Shown here one piece after another: positions 37,360-46,011 of a stretch of DNA of 56,356 nt (positions are counted from its first letter, which is position 1; each line of letters begins with the position of its first letter). Source of the DNA: an uncultured Opitutia bacterium (lineage in GTDB: Bacteria; Verrucomicrobiota; Verrucomicrobiia; Opitutales; CAJWYM01); the NCBI GenBank assembly GCA_913049555.1, contig CAJWYM010000012.1, forward strand, positions 1 through 56,356. Reading direction: 5' to 3'. The position numbers were made by a program, and so were the translations under genes. A model generated the notes under the pieces. That model searched no databases and was not told where the DNA came from. It worked only from the letters and a program-made list of their open reading frames with translations.

Positions 37360-37785
37360 TTAGGGAGCTATTGGTCCTTTACCTCTGAAGGCAACTTCAA
37401 CCGCTTCAAGTTCAAATTCAGCAGGTAATAATTTTTGTAAGTAACTTTTAATTTCGTCATTAATAGGAATATCAAATACATCCCCACTTTCTTTACATTG
37501 AAAATGAGCATGGTCCGTCAAATCAGGGTCATATCTAGTTGCTTTTCTATCGAAGTTAAACGGTCTCACTAAGCCGCATTCAACAAATGTTTCCAAGCAA
37601 TTATAGACTGTTGCCAAAGAGATAGTAGGCAAATTAGTTTTGGCACTCAGGTGAACTTCATCTGCTGTAGGGTGATTGGATTCTATGATGACTTTGAACA
37701 AATGTTCACGTTGCTTGGTAGCTCTTAACCCCTTATGCGACAACGCATCATCTAGTTGTTTTTTATGGGATGGATTGAATTTCAT
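37360..37785 (-). CDS. Fur-family regulator, PerR-like, controlling the SUF operon
   Basis: The 141-residue protein is a Fur/PerR-type regulator: an N-terminal winged helix ([31 protein letters not shown]) and a dimerisation domain. The residues corresponding to the PerR regulatory metal site are all present at offset +1: H38, D86, H92, H94 and D105. The aspartate (D105) at the position that separates PerR (Asp) from Fur (Glu) is kept. The structural zinc site of four cysteines is lost: only C97 remains, and the protein ends without a second CxxC. It is the first gene of the operon, ahead of sufC, and likely represses itself and the SUF genes. Confidence 0.85.
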   Translation of the reverse strand: MKFNPSHKKQLDDALSHKGLRATKQREHLFKVIIESNHPTADEVHLSAKTNLPTISLATVYNCLETFVECGLVRPFNFDRKATRYDPDLTDHAHFQCKESGDVFDIPINDEIKSYLQKLLPAEFELEAVEVAFRGKGPIAP

Positions 37786-37798
37786 ATTTAAAAGCTAA

Positions 37799-37813
37799 TT
37801 GGAATCATTCTAA
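37799..37813. promoter_or_regulatory. Second PerR/Fur-box-like site
   Basis: A 7-1-7 arrangement TTGGAAT, C, ATTCTAA with one mismatch between the arms. It lies between the 37-bp palindrome and the regulator start. The centres of the two sites are 30 bp apart, close to three turns of the helix. Confidence 0.55.
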
Positions 37814-37817
37814 AAAG

Positions 37818-37854
37818 CAAATACTTATTTAGAATTATTCTAAATAAGTATTTG
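37818..37854. promoter_or_regulatory. 37-bp perfect palindrome with PerR-box-like core
   Basis: Two exact 18-bp arms (CAAATACTTATTTAGAAT and its reverse complement) flank a single T at 37836. The core TTAGAAT, T, ATTCTAA has the 7-1-7 layout of PerR/Fur boxes (PerR consensus TTATAATNATTATAA). It lies 33 bp upstream of the PerR-like gene and 92 bp before rplY on the other strand, so it most likely is the operator of the regulator-SUF operon. It could also affect rplY. Confidence 0.8.
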
Positions 37855-37945
37855 TAGACAGATTTAAATTTAATTTTGTTATTGATTCTTAAATTCATAT
37901 CAATATCTTTGTTTCTTTTTCTCGAAATAAGACCAAAGAACTACA

Positions 37946-38566
37946 ATGAAGAGCTTAAAACTTAGTGTAAGAAACAGAAAACGTTCTGGACGCAATCATG
38001 CGAACAGATTACGCAGAGCTGGTGAAATTCCAGCAATTATATACGGAAAATCAGGCTCCCATGCTTTTGCAACAAACCAAGTCGAATTTCTTTCTGTATA
38101 CAAACAAGCTTCAGGGTCTGCTGCTTTGATAGAAATTAACGATGACGAAAACAATTCTCATTTAGCTATTCTTAAGGAGGTTCAGAGGAACTCACTCAGT
38201 GGTCAAATGATTCACATTGATTTCCAAGAGGTCTCAAGAGACCAAGAATTCAACGCTCTGATTCCCGTTTCCATTGAAGGGATTTCTTTTGGAGTTAAAA
38301 ATGAAGGTGGGGTTTTAGATACTCAGTCCCACGAGATTGAAGTGAATTGTTTGGCTCAAAACTTACCTGAACAAATCAATGTGGATGTTACAGATTTGAA
38401 GTTGGGTGAATCTATTCTTGTTAAAAATATACCTGCCATCGATGGGGTCCGCTTTACAGACCCAGACGCTACCGTAGTCGTTTGCACTGGCACTTCGGCT
38501 GGAGCCTCCTCTGCAGGGGATGATGAAGAAGATGAGCCCGAAAATTCAGTCGCTGCCGCTGGATAA
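37946..38566 (+). CDS. rplY: 50S ribosomal protein bL25/Ctc (long form)
   Basis: The 206-residue protein has the 5S rRNA-binding L25 domain (RSGRNHANRLRRAGEIPAII near 13-32) and the C-terminal Ctc/TL5 beta domain (HIDFQEVSRDQEF). A strongly acidic tail ends the protein. The start is an ATG with no Shine-Dalgarno motif. It opens the rplY-pth-rpsF-ssb-rplI-dnaB run. Confidence 0.95.
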   Translation: MKSLKLSVRNRKRSGRNHANRLRRAGEIPAIIYGKSGSHAFATNQVEFLSVYKQASGSAALIEINDDENNSHLAILKEVQRNSLSGQMIHIDFQEVSRDQEFNALIPVSIEGISFGVKNEGGVLDTQSHEIEVNCLAQNLPEQINVDVTDLKLGESILVKNIPAIDGVRFTDPDATVVVCTGTSAGASSAGDDEEDEPENSVAAAG

Positions 38567-38651
38567 TAAATCGAAGCATTGAAAGGGTATCATTTTTTCA
38601 ATTTCAAAATTTTTCAATGGTAATAAAAATGCTACCCAAAAGCCAGATTGG

Positions 38652-39224
38652 TTGGTTGTTGGTCTCGGGAATCCAGGAAAGAATTACCTCAATACCAGAC
38701 ACAATGTTGGTTTTGAATTTGTTGATTTTATAGCTAACCAAGAAAATTGCATCTGGATTGAAGATAAAAAGACACATTCATTTCGAACACAGTTGCATTT
38801 AAAAGGAAAAAAAATCATACTAGCGAAACCTACTACTTTTATGAATCAAAGCGGAAAATCTGTTACAGCGTTGATGAGAAATTTTAAAATATTTCCAACG
38901 AACCTTGCTGTTATTCATGACGATATCACTCTCCCTGTAAATCGTATCAAAATGAGTATCAATGGTAGCTCAGGTGGACACAATGGCATTGATGATATTC
39001 TTTCAAGAATTGGTCCAAAATTTACACGAATCAAAATAGGGATTGGAAATAAAATCGATAAAGATCAGAGTCTAGCAGATTATGTTTTACAAAAATTTAC
39101 TAGTTCTGATGATTCTATTCTTAAAAATTTAAAACCAGAAGTGTTTCAAGGTATAAAACTCTTAATAGATAACGGAGTGGAAGCAGCTATGAATACGATA
39201 AATAGAAGACCCAAAACTTTATGA
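38652..39224 (+). CDS. pth: Peptidyl-tRNA hydrolase
   Basis: This enzyme frees tRNA from peptidyl-tRNA. The 190-residue form starts with VVGLGNPGKNYLNTRHNVGF, and the catalytic histidine lies in RHNVGFEFVD. Other conserved parts are KPTTFMNQSG and GSSGGHNGIDDI. The only standard start near the family N-terminus is the TTG at 38652; no in-frame ATG or GTG precedes it. The frame stays open upstream to the stop at 38580-38582, so an atypical longer start is possible. It overlaps rpsF by 4 bp. Confidence 0.93.
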   Translation: MVVGLGNPGKNYLNTRHNVGFEFVDFIANQENCIWIEDKKTHSFRTQLHLKGKKIILAKPTTFMNQSGKSVTALMRNFKIFPTNLAVIHDDITLPVNRIKMSINGSSGGHNGIDDILSRIGPKFTRIKIGIGNKIDKDQSLADYVLQKFTSSDDSILKNLKPEVFQGIKLLIDNGVEAAMNTINRRPKTL

Positions 39225-39517
39225 GCCAAGAAAACAAAAACTACACTGCGACATTTGTCATTGACGGTCGCCAAATTAAAGATTCAGTTGATAGTGCAAT
39301 TACATCTATAACTGAAGCAATTGAGGCAAGTGCTTCCGTTGTTAAAAAACTAGAAAATTTAGGTAACAAAGAATTTGCAAGAGTTAAAGACAAAAAGTTT
39401 ACCGCTGCTATTTTTGTAAAAATGGACATTTCAGCTCCTATTGATGGTCCAGACAAAATCAAGGAACATCTCCGCTTGAACAAAGCAGTGAATCGAATTT
39501 TAATACAAGCTGCATAA
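39221..39517 (+). CDS. rpsF: 30S ribosomal protein bS6
   Basis: The 98-residue protein matches bS6 (NYTATFVIDGRQ at the start, AIFVKMDISAP in the middle, HLRLNKAVNRILIQ at the end). It overlaps the pth stop by 4 bp and precedes ssb by 31 bp. The usual rpsF-ssb-rpsR-rplI order is kept except that rpsR is missing. Confidence 0.92.
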   Translation: MSQENKNYTATFVIDGRQIKDSVDSAITSITEAIEASASVVKKLENLGNKEFARVKDKKFTAAIFVKMDISAPIDGPDKIKEHLRLNKAVNRILIQAA

Positions 39518-39548
39518 TTTGTTCTCTAAATAACGGAACCTTCAATCA

Positions 39549-40028
39549 ATGGCCTCATTCAACAAAGTAATACTTATGGGTAACTTGACCAGAGACCCTG
39601 AGTTAAGAACAACCCCAACAGGCCAACATGTCTGTAAGTTTGGAATTGCTACTTCCCGTGTTTTCACTAGCAAAGAGGGTGAAAAAAGAGAGGATACAAC
39701 CTTTATTGATATTGAAGCTTGGGGAAAAACAGCCGAAGTAATTGGTAAATATTTTTCTAAAGGCAGACCCATTCACATCGAAGGTAGATTGAAATTTGAG
39801 TCTTGGGAGGATAAAAATTCTGGAGTTAAAAGAAATAGACTTTCCGTGTACGCTGAAAGTTTTCAATTTGTTGGCAATAAAAATGACAATCCGACTGACG
39901 GTCCCGATTTTTCAAACAGTCCGCAACCCAAAACATCCACCCCAATTGCTACTCAACGATCTAATTCTGGTCCAGAACCATTAAAAGACTCTGAAGCGGA
40001 TCCATTTGAAGACGACGTTCCCTTTTAA
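39549..40028 (+). CDS. ssb: Single-stranded DNA-binding protein
   Basis: The 159-residue protein has an OB fold (NKVILMGNLTRDPELRTTPT at the start) and a disordered linker rich in Pro, Ser and Thr. It ends in the acidic tip EDDVPF, which binds replication and repair partners. It is followed by rplI after 34 bp. Confidence 0.97.
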   Translation: MASFNKVILMGNLTRDPELRTTPTGQHVCKFGIATSRVFTSKEGEKREDTTFIDIEAWGKTAEVIGKYFSKGRPIHIEGRLKFESWEDKNSGVKRNRLSVYAESFQFVGNKNDNPTDGPDFSNSPQPKTSTPIATQRSNSGPEPLKDSEADPFEDDVPF

Positions 40029-40062
40029 ATTTAATAAATCAAAACACAAAACTAATAAAATC

Positions 40063-40530
40063 ATGGCAACTACTGAAATATTATTGCTCAAACCCGTCAA
40101 AAAACTCGGTTCCGAAGGGGAACAAGTTACTGTTAAAGCTGGTTACGCTAGAAACTTTTTATTTCCTCAAAAGATTGCATTGCCTTTAACGCAATCCAAC
40201 AAAAAGCAAATTGAGGCACTCGCTCGTAAAAAATTGGAACGTGAAGCAGGCGAGGTTGAATCTGCTAAAAACCTGGCAGACAAGTTAAGTTCAACCAGTA
40301 TAGCTATTGCTGTTAAGACTGGAGATCAAGGACGTATATTTGGTTCTGTGACCAATCGCGATATTATTTCTCGTTTGGCTGAAGAAAAAATTGAACTGGA
40401 TCGCAAACAAGTAAAATTGCAAGACTCCATAAAACAAATGGGTTCTTACACTGCAAAGATTACTCTACACAGTGAGGTTACTGTTGACTTCAAATTCGAA
40501 GTTGTATCAGAAAACCCGGTAGAAGCTTAA
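40063..40530 (+). CDS. rplI: 50S ribosomal protein bL9
   Basis: The 155-residue protein matches bL9: an N-terminal domain (EILLLKPVKKLGSEGEQVTVKAGYARNFL) and a long helix joined to a C-terminal domain (GDQGRIFGSVTNRDII). The frame continues upstream to 40006, inside ssb, but the family N-terminus begins at the ATG at 40063. The start has no Shine-Dalgarno motif. Confidence 0.96.
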   Translation: MATTEILLLKPVKKLGSEGEQVTVKAGYARNFLFPQKIALPLTQSNKKQIEALARKKLEREAGEVESAKNLADKLSSTSIAIAVKTGDQGRIFGSVTNRDIISRLAEEKIELDRKQVKLQDSIKQMGSYTAKITLHSEVTVDFKFEVVSENPVEA

Positions 40531-40588
40531 GCTTTTACTTATTTGAGTTTGAACTTTTGAATATTTAAAAAATAACTAGGTGAGTTCC

Positions 40589-42022
40589 ATGAATGAAACT
40601 ACACCGACTCCAATAGATCGTACAAAATCAAAAGCATCTATGCCGAATCTTGTCGGCAGAATATTACCCCACAACACTGAAGCTGAAGAGGTCTTACTGG
40701 CTGCCTGTTTGCTTGAAGGTGAGGAAATTCTTACCCAATGTGTTGAATTGAAAATTGAGCCGGACGCATTTTACAGACCTGCGCACAAACTCATTTTCAA
40801 ATCCCTTCAGAATTTACATCAAAAAGGGCTTGTAATTCATGAAATTGCACTTTCCGAGGCTTTAAAAAAGGAAGGGGAATTGGAAAATATTGGTGGTATG
40901 GTTGCCATCAATAACCTGACAGACAGAATCGAAACCACAGCTCACTTCAAATACTTCGCTGAGATTGTCAAAGAGAAAGCCACTCTCAGAAAGCTTATCA
41001 GAACCGCAACTACGATTGTAGAAAATGCATATACAGGTTCTGAGGACATTGAAACTTTCCTAAACACTGCAGAGCAAGAGTTCTTCAAAATAAGCCAAGA
41101 TCGTGTCACTGAATCTGCTACTCACATCAAGGAACCTATAGAAAGAGCCGCTGAGCTGGTTCAAAAATTGATTCGGAGAGAACATACTGGCATGGGAGTC
41201 AGTAGTGGGTTCAAAGACTTGGATGATATGACTTTCGGTTTCCACCCGGGCCAAATGATCGTTCTTGCTGCTAGGCCTTCTGTTGGTAAAACAAGTCTAG
41301 CTATGAACTTTGCAGAGGCATCCGCTTTACCATCTCCGGGTAAGGGCGTTCCCTTTAACACCCTTGTTTTCAGTCTTGAAATGACCGAAGACGACATCGC
41401 TATGCGATTATTATGTTGCCGAGCTAGAGTAAACATGAAAAGACTTCGAGATGGATTTGCCAGCAATGAAGAACAAACTAGTCTTGCAGAATCTGCTCAG
41501 GAAATTAAGAATTCTCCACTCTGGTTAGACGACACTTCAGGAATCAAGATCACAGAGTTGCGAGCGAAAGCAAGGCGAGTTCACTCGAAGGCTCAATTGG
41601 GTTTGATTGTTATAGATTACTTGCAACTGATCTCCGGATCTGACCCTAGAGCCCCAAGAGAACAGCAAATCTCTGATATTTCTCGTAATATTAAAGGAAT
41701 GGCAAAAGAACTTGATGTTCCTGTAGTGGTTCTAAGTCAATTGAATCGAGAATCCGAAAAAGAAAAAAGAGACCCAAGATTGTCAGATCTTCGTGAATCT
41801 GGAGCCATTGAACAAGATGCGGATGTTGTATTTATCTTACACCGCTCCAAAAAAAATTCCGAAGACGAGGATTCAGGATCTATAGAGGGAGTTGGATCTG
41901 GGGATATCGAAAATTTGAAATTAATAATAGCAAAACAAAGGAACGGTCCTGTAGGAGATATTGACCTAGTCTTCAATAGGAGTTATACAAGATTTGAGAA
42001 TTCAACAATAAACTATGTCTAA
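40589..42022 (+). CDS. dnaB: Replicative DNA helicase DnaB
   Basis: The 477-residue hexameric helicase has the N-terminal domain (PHNTEAEEVLLAACLLEGEE) and a RecA-type domain with Walker A ARPSVGKTSLA, Walker B LIVIDYLQLISG and the motif LSQLNRESEKEKRDPRLSDL. The ATG at 40589 is chosen over the GTG at 40580 because AGGTG sits at a good distance (7 bp) from it. The bamA start overlaps its last 8 bp. Confidence 0.96.
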   Translation: MNETTPTPIDRTKSKASMPNLVGRILPHNTEAEEVLLAACLLEGEEILTQCVELKIEPDAFYRPAHKLIFKSLQNLHQKGLVIHEIALSEALKKEGELENIGGMVAINNLTDRIETTAHFKYFAEIVKEKATLRKLIRTATTIVENAYTGSEDIETFLNTAEQEFFKISQDRVTESATHIKEPIERAAELVQKLIRREHTGMGVSSGFKDLDDMTFGFHPGQMIVLAARPSVGKTSLAMNFAEASALPSPGKGVPFNTLVFSLEMTEDDIAMRLLCCRARVNMKRLRDGFASNEEQTSLAESAQEIKNSPLWLDDTSGIKITELRAKARRVHSKAQLGLIVIDYLQLISGSDPRAPREQQISDISRNIKGMAKELDVPVVVLSQLNRESEKEKRDPRLSDLRESGAIEQDADVVFILHRSKKNSEDEDSGSIEGVGSGDIENLKLIIAKQRNGPVGDIDLVFNRSYTRFENSTINYV

Positions 42023-44345
42023 AAACAAAACCCTCTCCGCGTTGTTATTTGCAATGTTTGTCATTACAGGCTCGGCATCCTATGCACAGTCTTTATCTGC
42101 TGATCTCCCAGTCGTGGAAGAGATTGGCGTTCGCTTCCAAGGGCTGCGTAAAGTAAGCGAAGAATATGTCCTCAACAATATTATTATAAAAAAAGGCACC
42201 CCTTACAATCAAGGCCTTGTGGATGAATCAATTCGAGCCCTCTACAACACTGGTTTATTTGAGTTTATCGAAATCAAAGTTGCCACTTTAGAAAATAAAA
42301 ACGTCCGAGTGAACTTTATTGTTCAACCGAAATATGAAATTTCTCAAATCTCATTTATTGGCAATCGCAAATACAAAGAAAAAAAACTACTCACACTCAT
42401 AGAATCAAATCAAGGACAAACACTTGATGAATACACACTAAAACGAGACAGCGATGCCATAAAAGAATATTATTTGAAAAAAGGATTCTCCAACGTCGAT
42501 GTAGCCTATGCGATTGACAAAACAAACGCAGATGGAACTGCAGAGGTTCGCTTTGATATTGAAGAGGGCTTGAAAATTCGCATTAAAAATATTGAGTTCA
42601 ATGGAGAGATCACCCTTAAAAAACGCAAATTAAGAAGAATTATTGAAACCAAAGAATATGGATTCTTTTCTTGGATCACAGGAAGCGGTAAATTCAATGA
42701 ACAAATATTTAGAGATGATTTGGACCTTTTGAGGGATTTTTACAAAAGCAAAGGATTTTTGGATGTCAATATTTCTGAATCTAAGATCACTTATGATTAT
42801 CCCTCCCCCAATAGATTGGAAATCTCAATCGCCATCGATGAAGGCCAACAATATAAAGTCGGTGAAATATTAATCACGGGGAATACTTTATTTAGAGATC
42901 AAGAACTTTTAGATTTACTTTCTTTAAAGAAAGGAGATATTTTTTCTCCCCAAGGAGTGGATCGAGATAAAATTATTATTTCGGATCGTTATGGAAGCGA
43001 TGGATACCTAGAAACTAGAGTCAATCCTGAGCGAAAGCCCAATCTCAGAACTCGGGACATTGATCTAGTTTATAAAATCAGAGAAAGCGGTAAGTTCTAC
43101 GTTGAATCTGTCAACATACAAGGAAACACTAAAAGTAAAAGTATTGTTCTTTTGAGAGAATTGGCTCTAGCTCCCGGAGATGTTTTTGACTTAGTTAGAA
43201 TGAAAAAGAGCAAAGCACGATTAGAAAATACACGCTTTTTTGAACAAAATGAAGTCAATCTTAGCCCTGAGCCCACTGGTATTCCTAACCGAAAGAATTT
43301 AAGGGTTGTGGTCAAAGAGGGAAGAACTGGAAACTTAACCTTTGGAGGTGGTTTCAGCTCATTAGAGCAAGTGGTTTTGATGGCTGAAATTAGTCAAAGT
43401 AATTTTGATCTTTTTAACTACAGATCTTTTTTTCAAGGAGACGGTCAAAAATTTAGGCTAAAACTTCAATTGGGGGCCAAAAGCAGTGAGGCTGTTCTAT
43501 ACTTTGAAGAACCTTGGTTGTTTGAACAGAAACTTGCTCTCGGTGTGGAACTGTTTCGTAGAGAAACAGACTTTAACAGCTCACAATATGATGAAAGTAG
43601 AACTGGATTTGATGTTTCTCTAAGAAAAAGACTCTTCGAGCTTGTTGATGGAAGAATAAATTATAAATTAGAAAATGTTGACATATTTGACGTAGATACT
43701 GAGGCCTCTTCGGCAATTAAAGGGGAAGAGGGTAAAACTCTTACTTCTAAAGTAGGCCTTTCTTTGACTCGTGACACCCGAGACAATTTTCTTTTTCCCA
43801 CATCAGGCAGTCGCTATGAGTTGATAAACCAAATCGCTGGGGGTGCTTTTGGGGGAGATGCTGAATATTGGAAAGTAGAGGCACGTGGATCCAACTTTTT
43901 TACTCCGTTTGAAAACTTTGACCATACAATCTCATTTGTTTACCGAGCAGGAGCTATCAATCCCTACGGTTCCGAGGATGTTCCATTCTTTGATCGATAT
44001 TTTCTCGGAGGGCCTCATAGTCTAAGAGGATTTGACTACAGAAAAGTTGGACCACTAGATGAAAATAATGAGCCCATCGGAGGTGACAGTTACACTCTTA
44101 TAAGTGCGGAATATGAGATAAAAATCATTGATCCATTAAGGATGGCAGCTTTTTATGATGGGGGCTATGTCAACCAATCAGACTTTGACTTCAGTCCTGA
44201 AAACTACAACGACAATTGGGGTTTTGGTGCAAGAATTATGGTCATGGGAGCCCCACTTAGATTGGATTTAGGATTTCCAATAACCAGTGAAACCAACAAT
44301 GATGACGGTGCACAATTCCACTTTTCTTTCGGTACCAGATTTTAA
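42015..44345 (+). CDS. bamA: Outer membrane assembly protein BamA
   Basis: The 776-residue protein has a signal peptide (ending near residue 24, SYAQ). Five POTRA repeats follow (e.g. GLRKVSEEYVLNNI, GNRKYKEKKLL, GNTLFRDQELL, GNTKSKSIVLLRELAL). A C-terminal Omp85 barrel carries the LRGF motif (GGPHSLRGFDYRKVGP). It inserts outer membrane proteins and shows the cell is diderm. It starts 8 bp inside dnaB and is followed by skp after 35 bp. Confidence 0.95.
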   Translation: MSKNKTLSALLFAMFVITGSASYAQSLSADLPVVEEIGVRFQGLRKVSEEYVLNNIIIKKGTPYNQGLVDESIRALYNTGLFEFIEIKVATLENKNVRVNFIVQPKYEISQISFIGNRKYKEKKLLTLIESNQGQTLDEYTLKRDSDAIKEYYLKKGFSNVDVAYAIDKTNADGTAEVRFDIEEGLKIRIKNIEFNGEITLKKRKLRRIIETKEYGFFSWITGSGKFNEQIFRDDLDLLRDFYKSKGFLDVNISESKITYDYPSPNRLEISIAIDEGQQYKVGEILITGNTLFRDQELLDLLSLKKGDIFSPQGVDRDKIIISDRYGSDGYLETRVNPERKPNLRTRDIDLVYKIRESGKFYVESVNIQGNTKSKSIVLLRELALAPGDVFDLVRMKKSKARLENTRFFEQNEVNLSPEPTGIPNRKNLRVVVKEGRTGNLTFGGGFSSLEQVVLMAEISQSNFDLFNYRSFFQGDGQKFRLKLQLGAKSSEAVLYFEEPWLFEQKLALGVELFRRETDFNSSQYDESRTGFDVSLRKRLFELVDGRINYKLENVDIFDVDTEASSAIKGEEGKTLTSKVGLSLTRDTRDNFLFPTSGSRYELINQIAGGAFGGDAEYWKVEARGSNFFTPFENFDHTISFVYRAGAINPYGSEDVPFFDRYFLGGPHSLRGFDYRKVGPLDENNEPIGGDSYTLISAEYEIKIIDPLRMAAFYDGGYVNQSDFDFSPENYNDNWGFGARIMVMGAPLRLDLGFPITSETNNDDGAQFHFSFGTRF

Positions 44346-44380
44346 CACATACTAAACCCAACCACATAATTTCAGAAAAA

Positions 44381-44938
44381 ATGAAAAAAATATTTACCTT
44401 TTTATTAGCGTTCACTCTAAGTTCAATCTTTGCAAGTGCTTCAACGAAAATACTGACTATTAATATGCAAAAAGTTTTCAATGAGTATTACAAAGTAGTG
44501 GAAGCACAAAAAAAGTTCCAAGACTCGGTTAAAAATGCAAACGACGAGGTTGAACTTATGGTTGAAGAAGGACAACAGATTGCATCCAAGTTACAAGAAA
44601 TGGTTAAAAAAATACAAAGTCCTGCTTTATCTGAAGATGCGAAGACAAAAGCTAGGGCCGAAGCTTCTACTGTTCAACAACAACTTCGTCAAAAAGAGGC
44701 GGATGTCAATCAATACAGACAGCGGATGCAATCTACCTTAGGTCAACGTCGGCAGTTGATTATTAGTGATCATTTAGATGAGATAAAAGTAGTAATAGCT
44801 AGGGTGGCTAAGAGCAGGGACGCAGATGCAGTGTTAAATAAAACTGGGGATTCGATTATGTACTCCAGAGACTCTTTAGCCGTTACAGAGGAAGTTATTG
44901 GTATTTTAAATGCGGATGCACCTGTTTCCGTTGAATAA
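44381..44938 (+). CDS. skp: Periplasmic chaperone Skp/OmpH
   Basis: The 185-residue protein has a cleavable signal (about residues 1-20) and a long coiled-coil of the OmpH type (e.g. [18 protein letters not shown], later [20 protein letters not shown]). It carries unfolded outer membrane proteins to BamA. The gene order bamA-skp-lpxD is the standard one. Confidence 0.88.
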   Translation: MKKIFTFLLAFTLSSIFASASTKILTINMQKVFNEYYKVVEAQKKFQDSVKNANDEVELMVEEGQQIASKLQEMVKKIQSPALSEDAKTKARAEASTVQQQLRQKEADVNQYRQRMQSTLGQRRQLIISDHLDEIKVVIARVAKSRDADAVLNKTGDSIMYSRDSLAVTEEVIGILNADAPVSVE

Positions 44939-44967
44939 GTCAATTGCTATATCAGTATTTCTTTTTT

Positions 44968-46011
44968 ATGGAATTTTCATTATCACTGGAAGAAGTTAAG
45001 GGTTCTATTGGCACCTACAGTGATGAAGGAGATTACCAAGGAAACATCACTCAAATCTCGTCGCTAGCAAAAGCTGAAAAGAACCATTTAAGTTTTCTAT
45101 CCAACAGCAAATACAGAAGTGATGTAGCTACAAGTAAGGCGTCAGTCATTCTTCTAGAAAAGAATTATGATTTGTCTTCTCCTCTAAGGAATCAAATTTA
45201 TTTAAGGGTTGAAAATACATCTTTAAGTCTGGCTAAATTATGTTCCTTGATTGAAGGGATTTTGTCTCCCCGACCAGAACCTTCAATTTCAGAGAAAGCG
45301 CTTATTCACAATTCTGTAAAATTGGGTAAAAATGTTCATATTGCAGATTTTGTAATTATTGAGGCGAATTCGGTCATCGGGGATGATACTGTTATTTTAA
45401 ACAACACATTCATTGCTAAAAATGTTAAGATTGGTGATCATTGTTCCATTGATTCCGGCGTTCAAGTTCTTCATCACTGTGTAATAGGGAACCATGTCAA
45501 TATCAGTGCAGGAACCGTTGTCGGTTCTGATGGATTTGGATACGAAAGCGTTCGAGGTTGTCATCAGAAAATTTCTCACATTGGAAATGTGGTTATCGAA
45601 GATCATGTTGAAATAGGTGCCAATACTACTATAGATCGTGCTCGCTTCGCCTCTACAACTGTCGGGGAAGGCACTAAAATAGACAACCTTGTTCAAATTG
45701 GTCACAACGTTGAAATAGGAAAACACTGCTTAATTGTTGCCCAAGTTGGAATTAGTGGCAGTACTCTCATTGATGACCATACAGTCATCGGCGGACAAGC
45801 CGGGCTTGCCGGCCATTTAAAAATTGGAAAATCCTCTATGATAGCTGCTCAAAGTGGAGTCACAAAAGACATCCCAACAAAATCATTTGTAAGAGGATCT
45901 CCAGCAATGCCCCTCAATCAAGCACACAAACTTATGGCGCTTCAACGAAAGTTGCCTAACATTTATCAAAGATTAATTGAAGTTGAAACTAAAGTTACAG
46001 AAAGTGAATAA
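44968..46011 (+). CDS. lpxD: UDP-3-O-acylglucosamine N-acyltransferase
   Basis: This enzyme adds the second acyl chain in lipid A synthesis. The 347-residue protein has the hexapeptide-repeat left-handed helix (GENVHI-type repeats, e.g. [23 protein letters not shown]) and the LpxD block [30 protein letters not shown]. The ATG at 44968 is used, not the TTG at 44944. Its stop TAA and the ATG of prs share one base. Confidence 0.94.
   Translation: MEFSLSLEEVKGSIGTYSDEGDYQGNITQISSLAKAEKNHLSFLSNSKYRSDVATSKASVILLEKNYDLSSPLRNQIYLRVENTSLSLAKLCSLIEGILSPRPEPSISEKALIHNSVKLGKNVHIADFVIIEANSVIGDDTVILNNTFIAKNVKIGDHCSIDSGVQVLHHCVIGNHVNISAGTVVGSDGFGYESVRGCHQKISHIGNVVIEDHVEIGANTTIDRARFASTTVGEGTKIDNLVQIGHNVEIGKHCLIVAQVGISGSTLIDDHTVIGGQAGLAGHLKIGKSSMIAAQSGVTKDIPTKSFVRGSPAMPLNQAHKLMALQRKLPNIYQRLIEVETKVTESE

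Noticed and set aside
37876-37903. Possible rplY promoter TTGTTA, 16 bp, TATCAA
   Set aside because: Both boxes are partial matches in an AT-rich region; likely chance.
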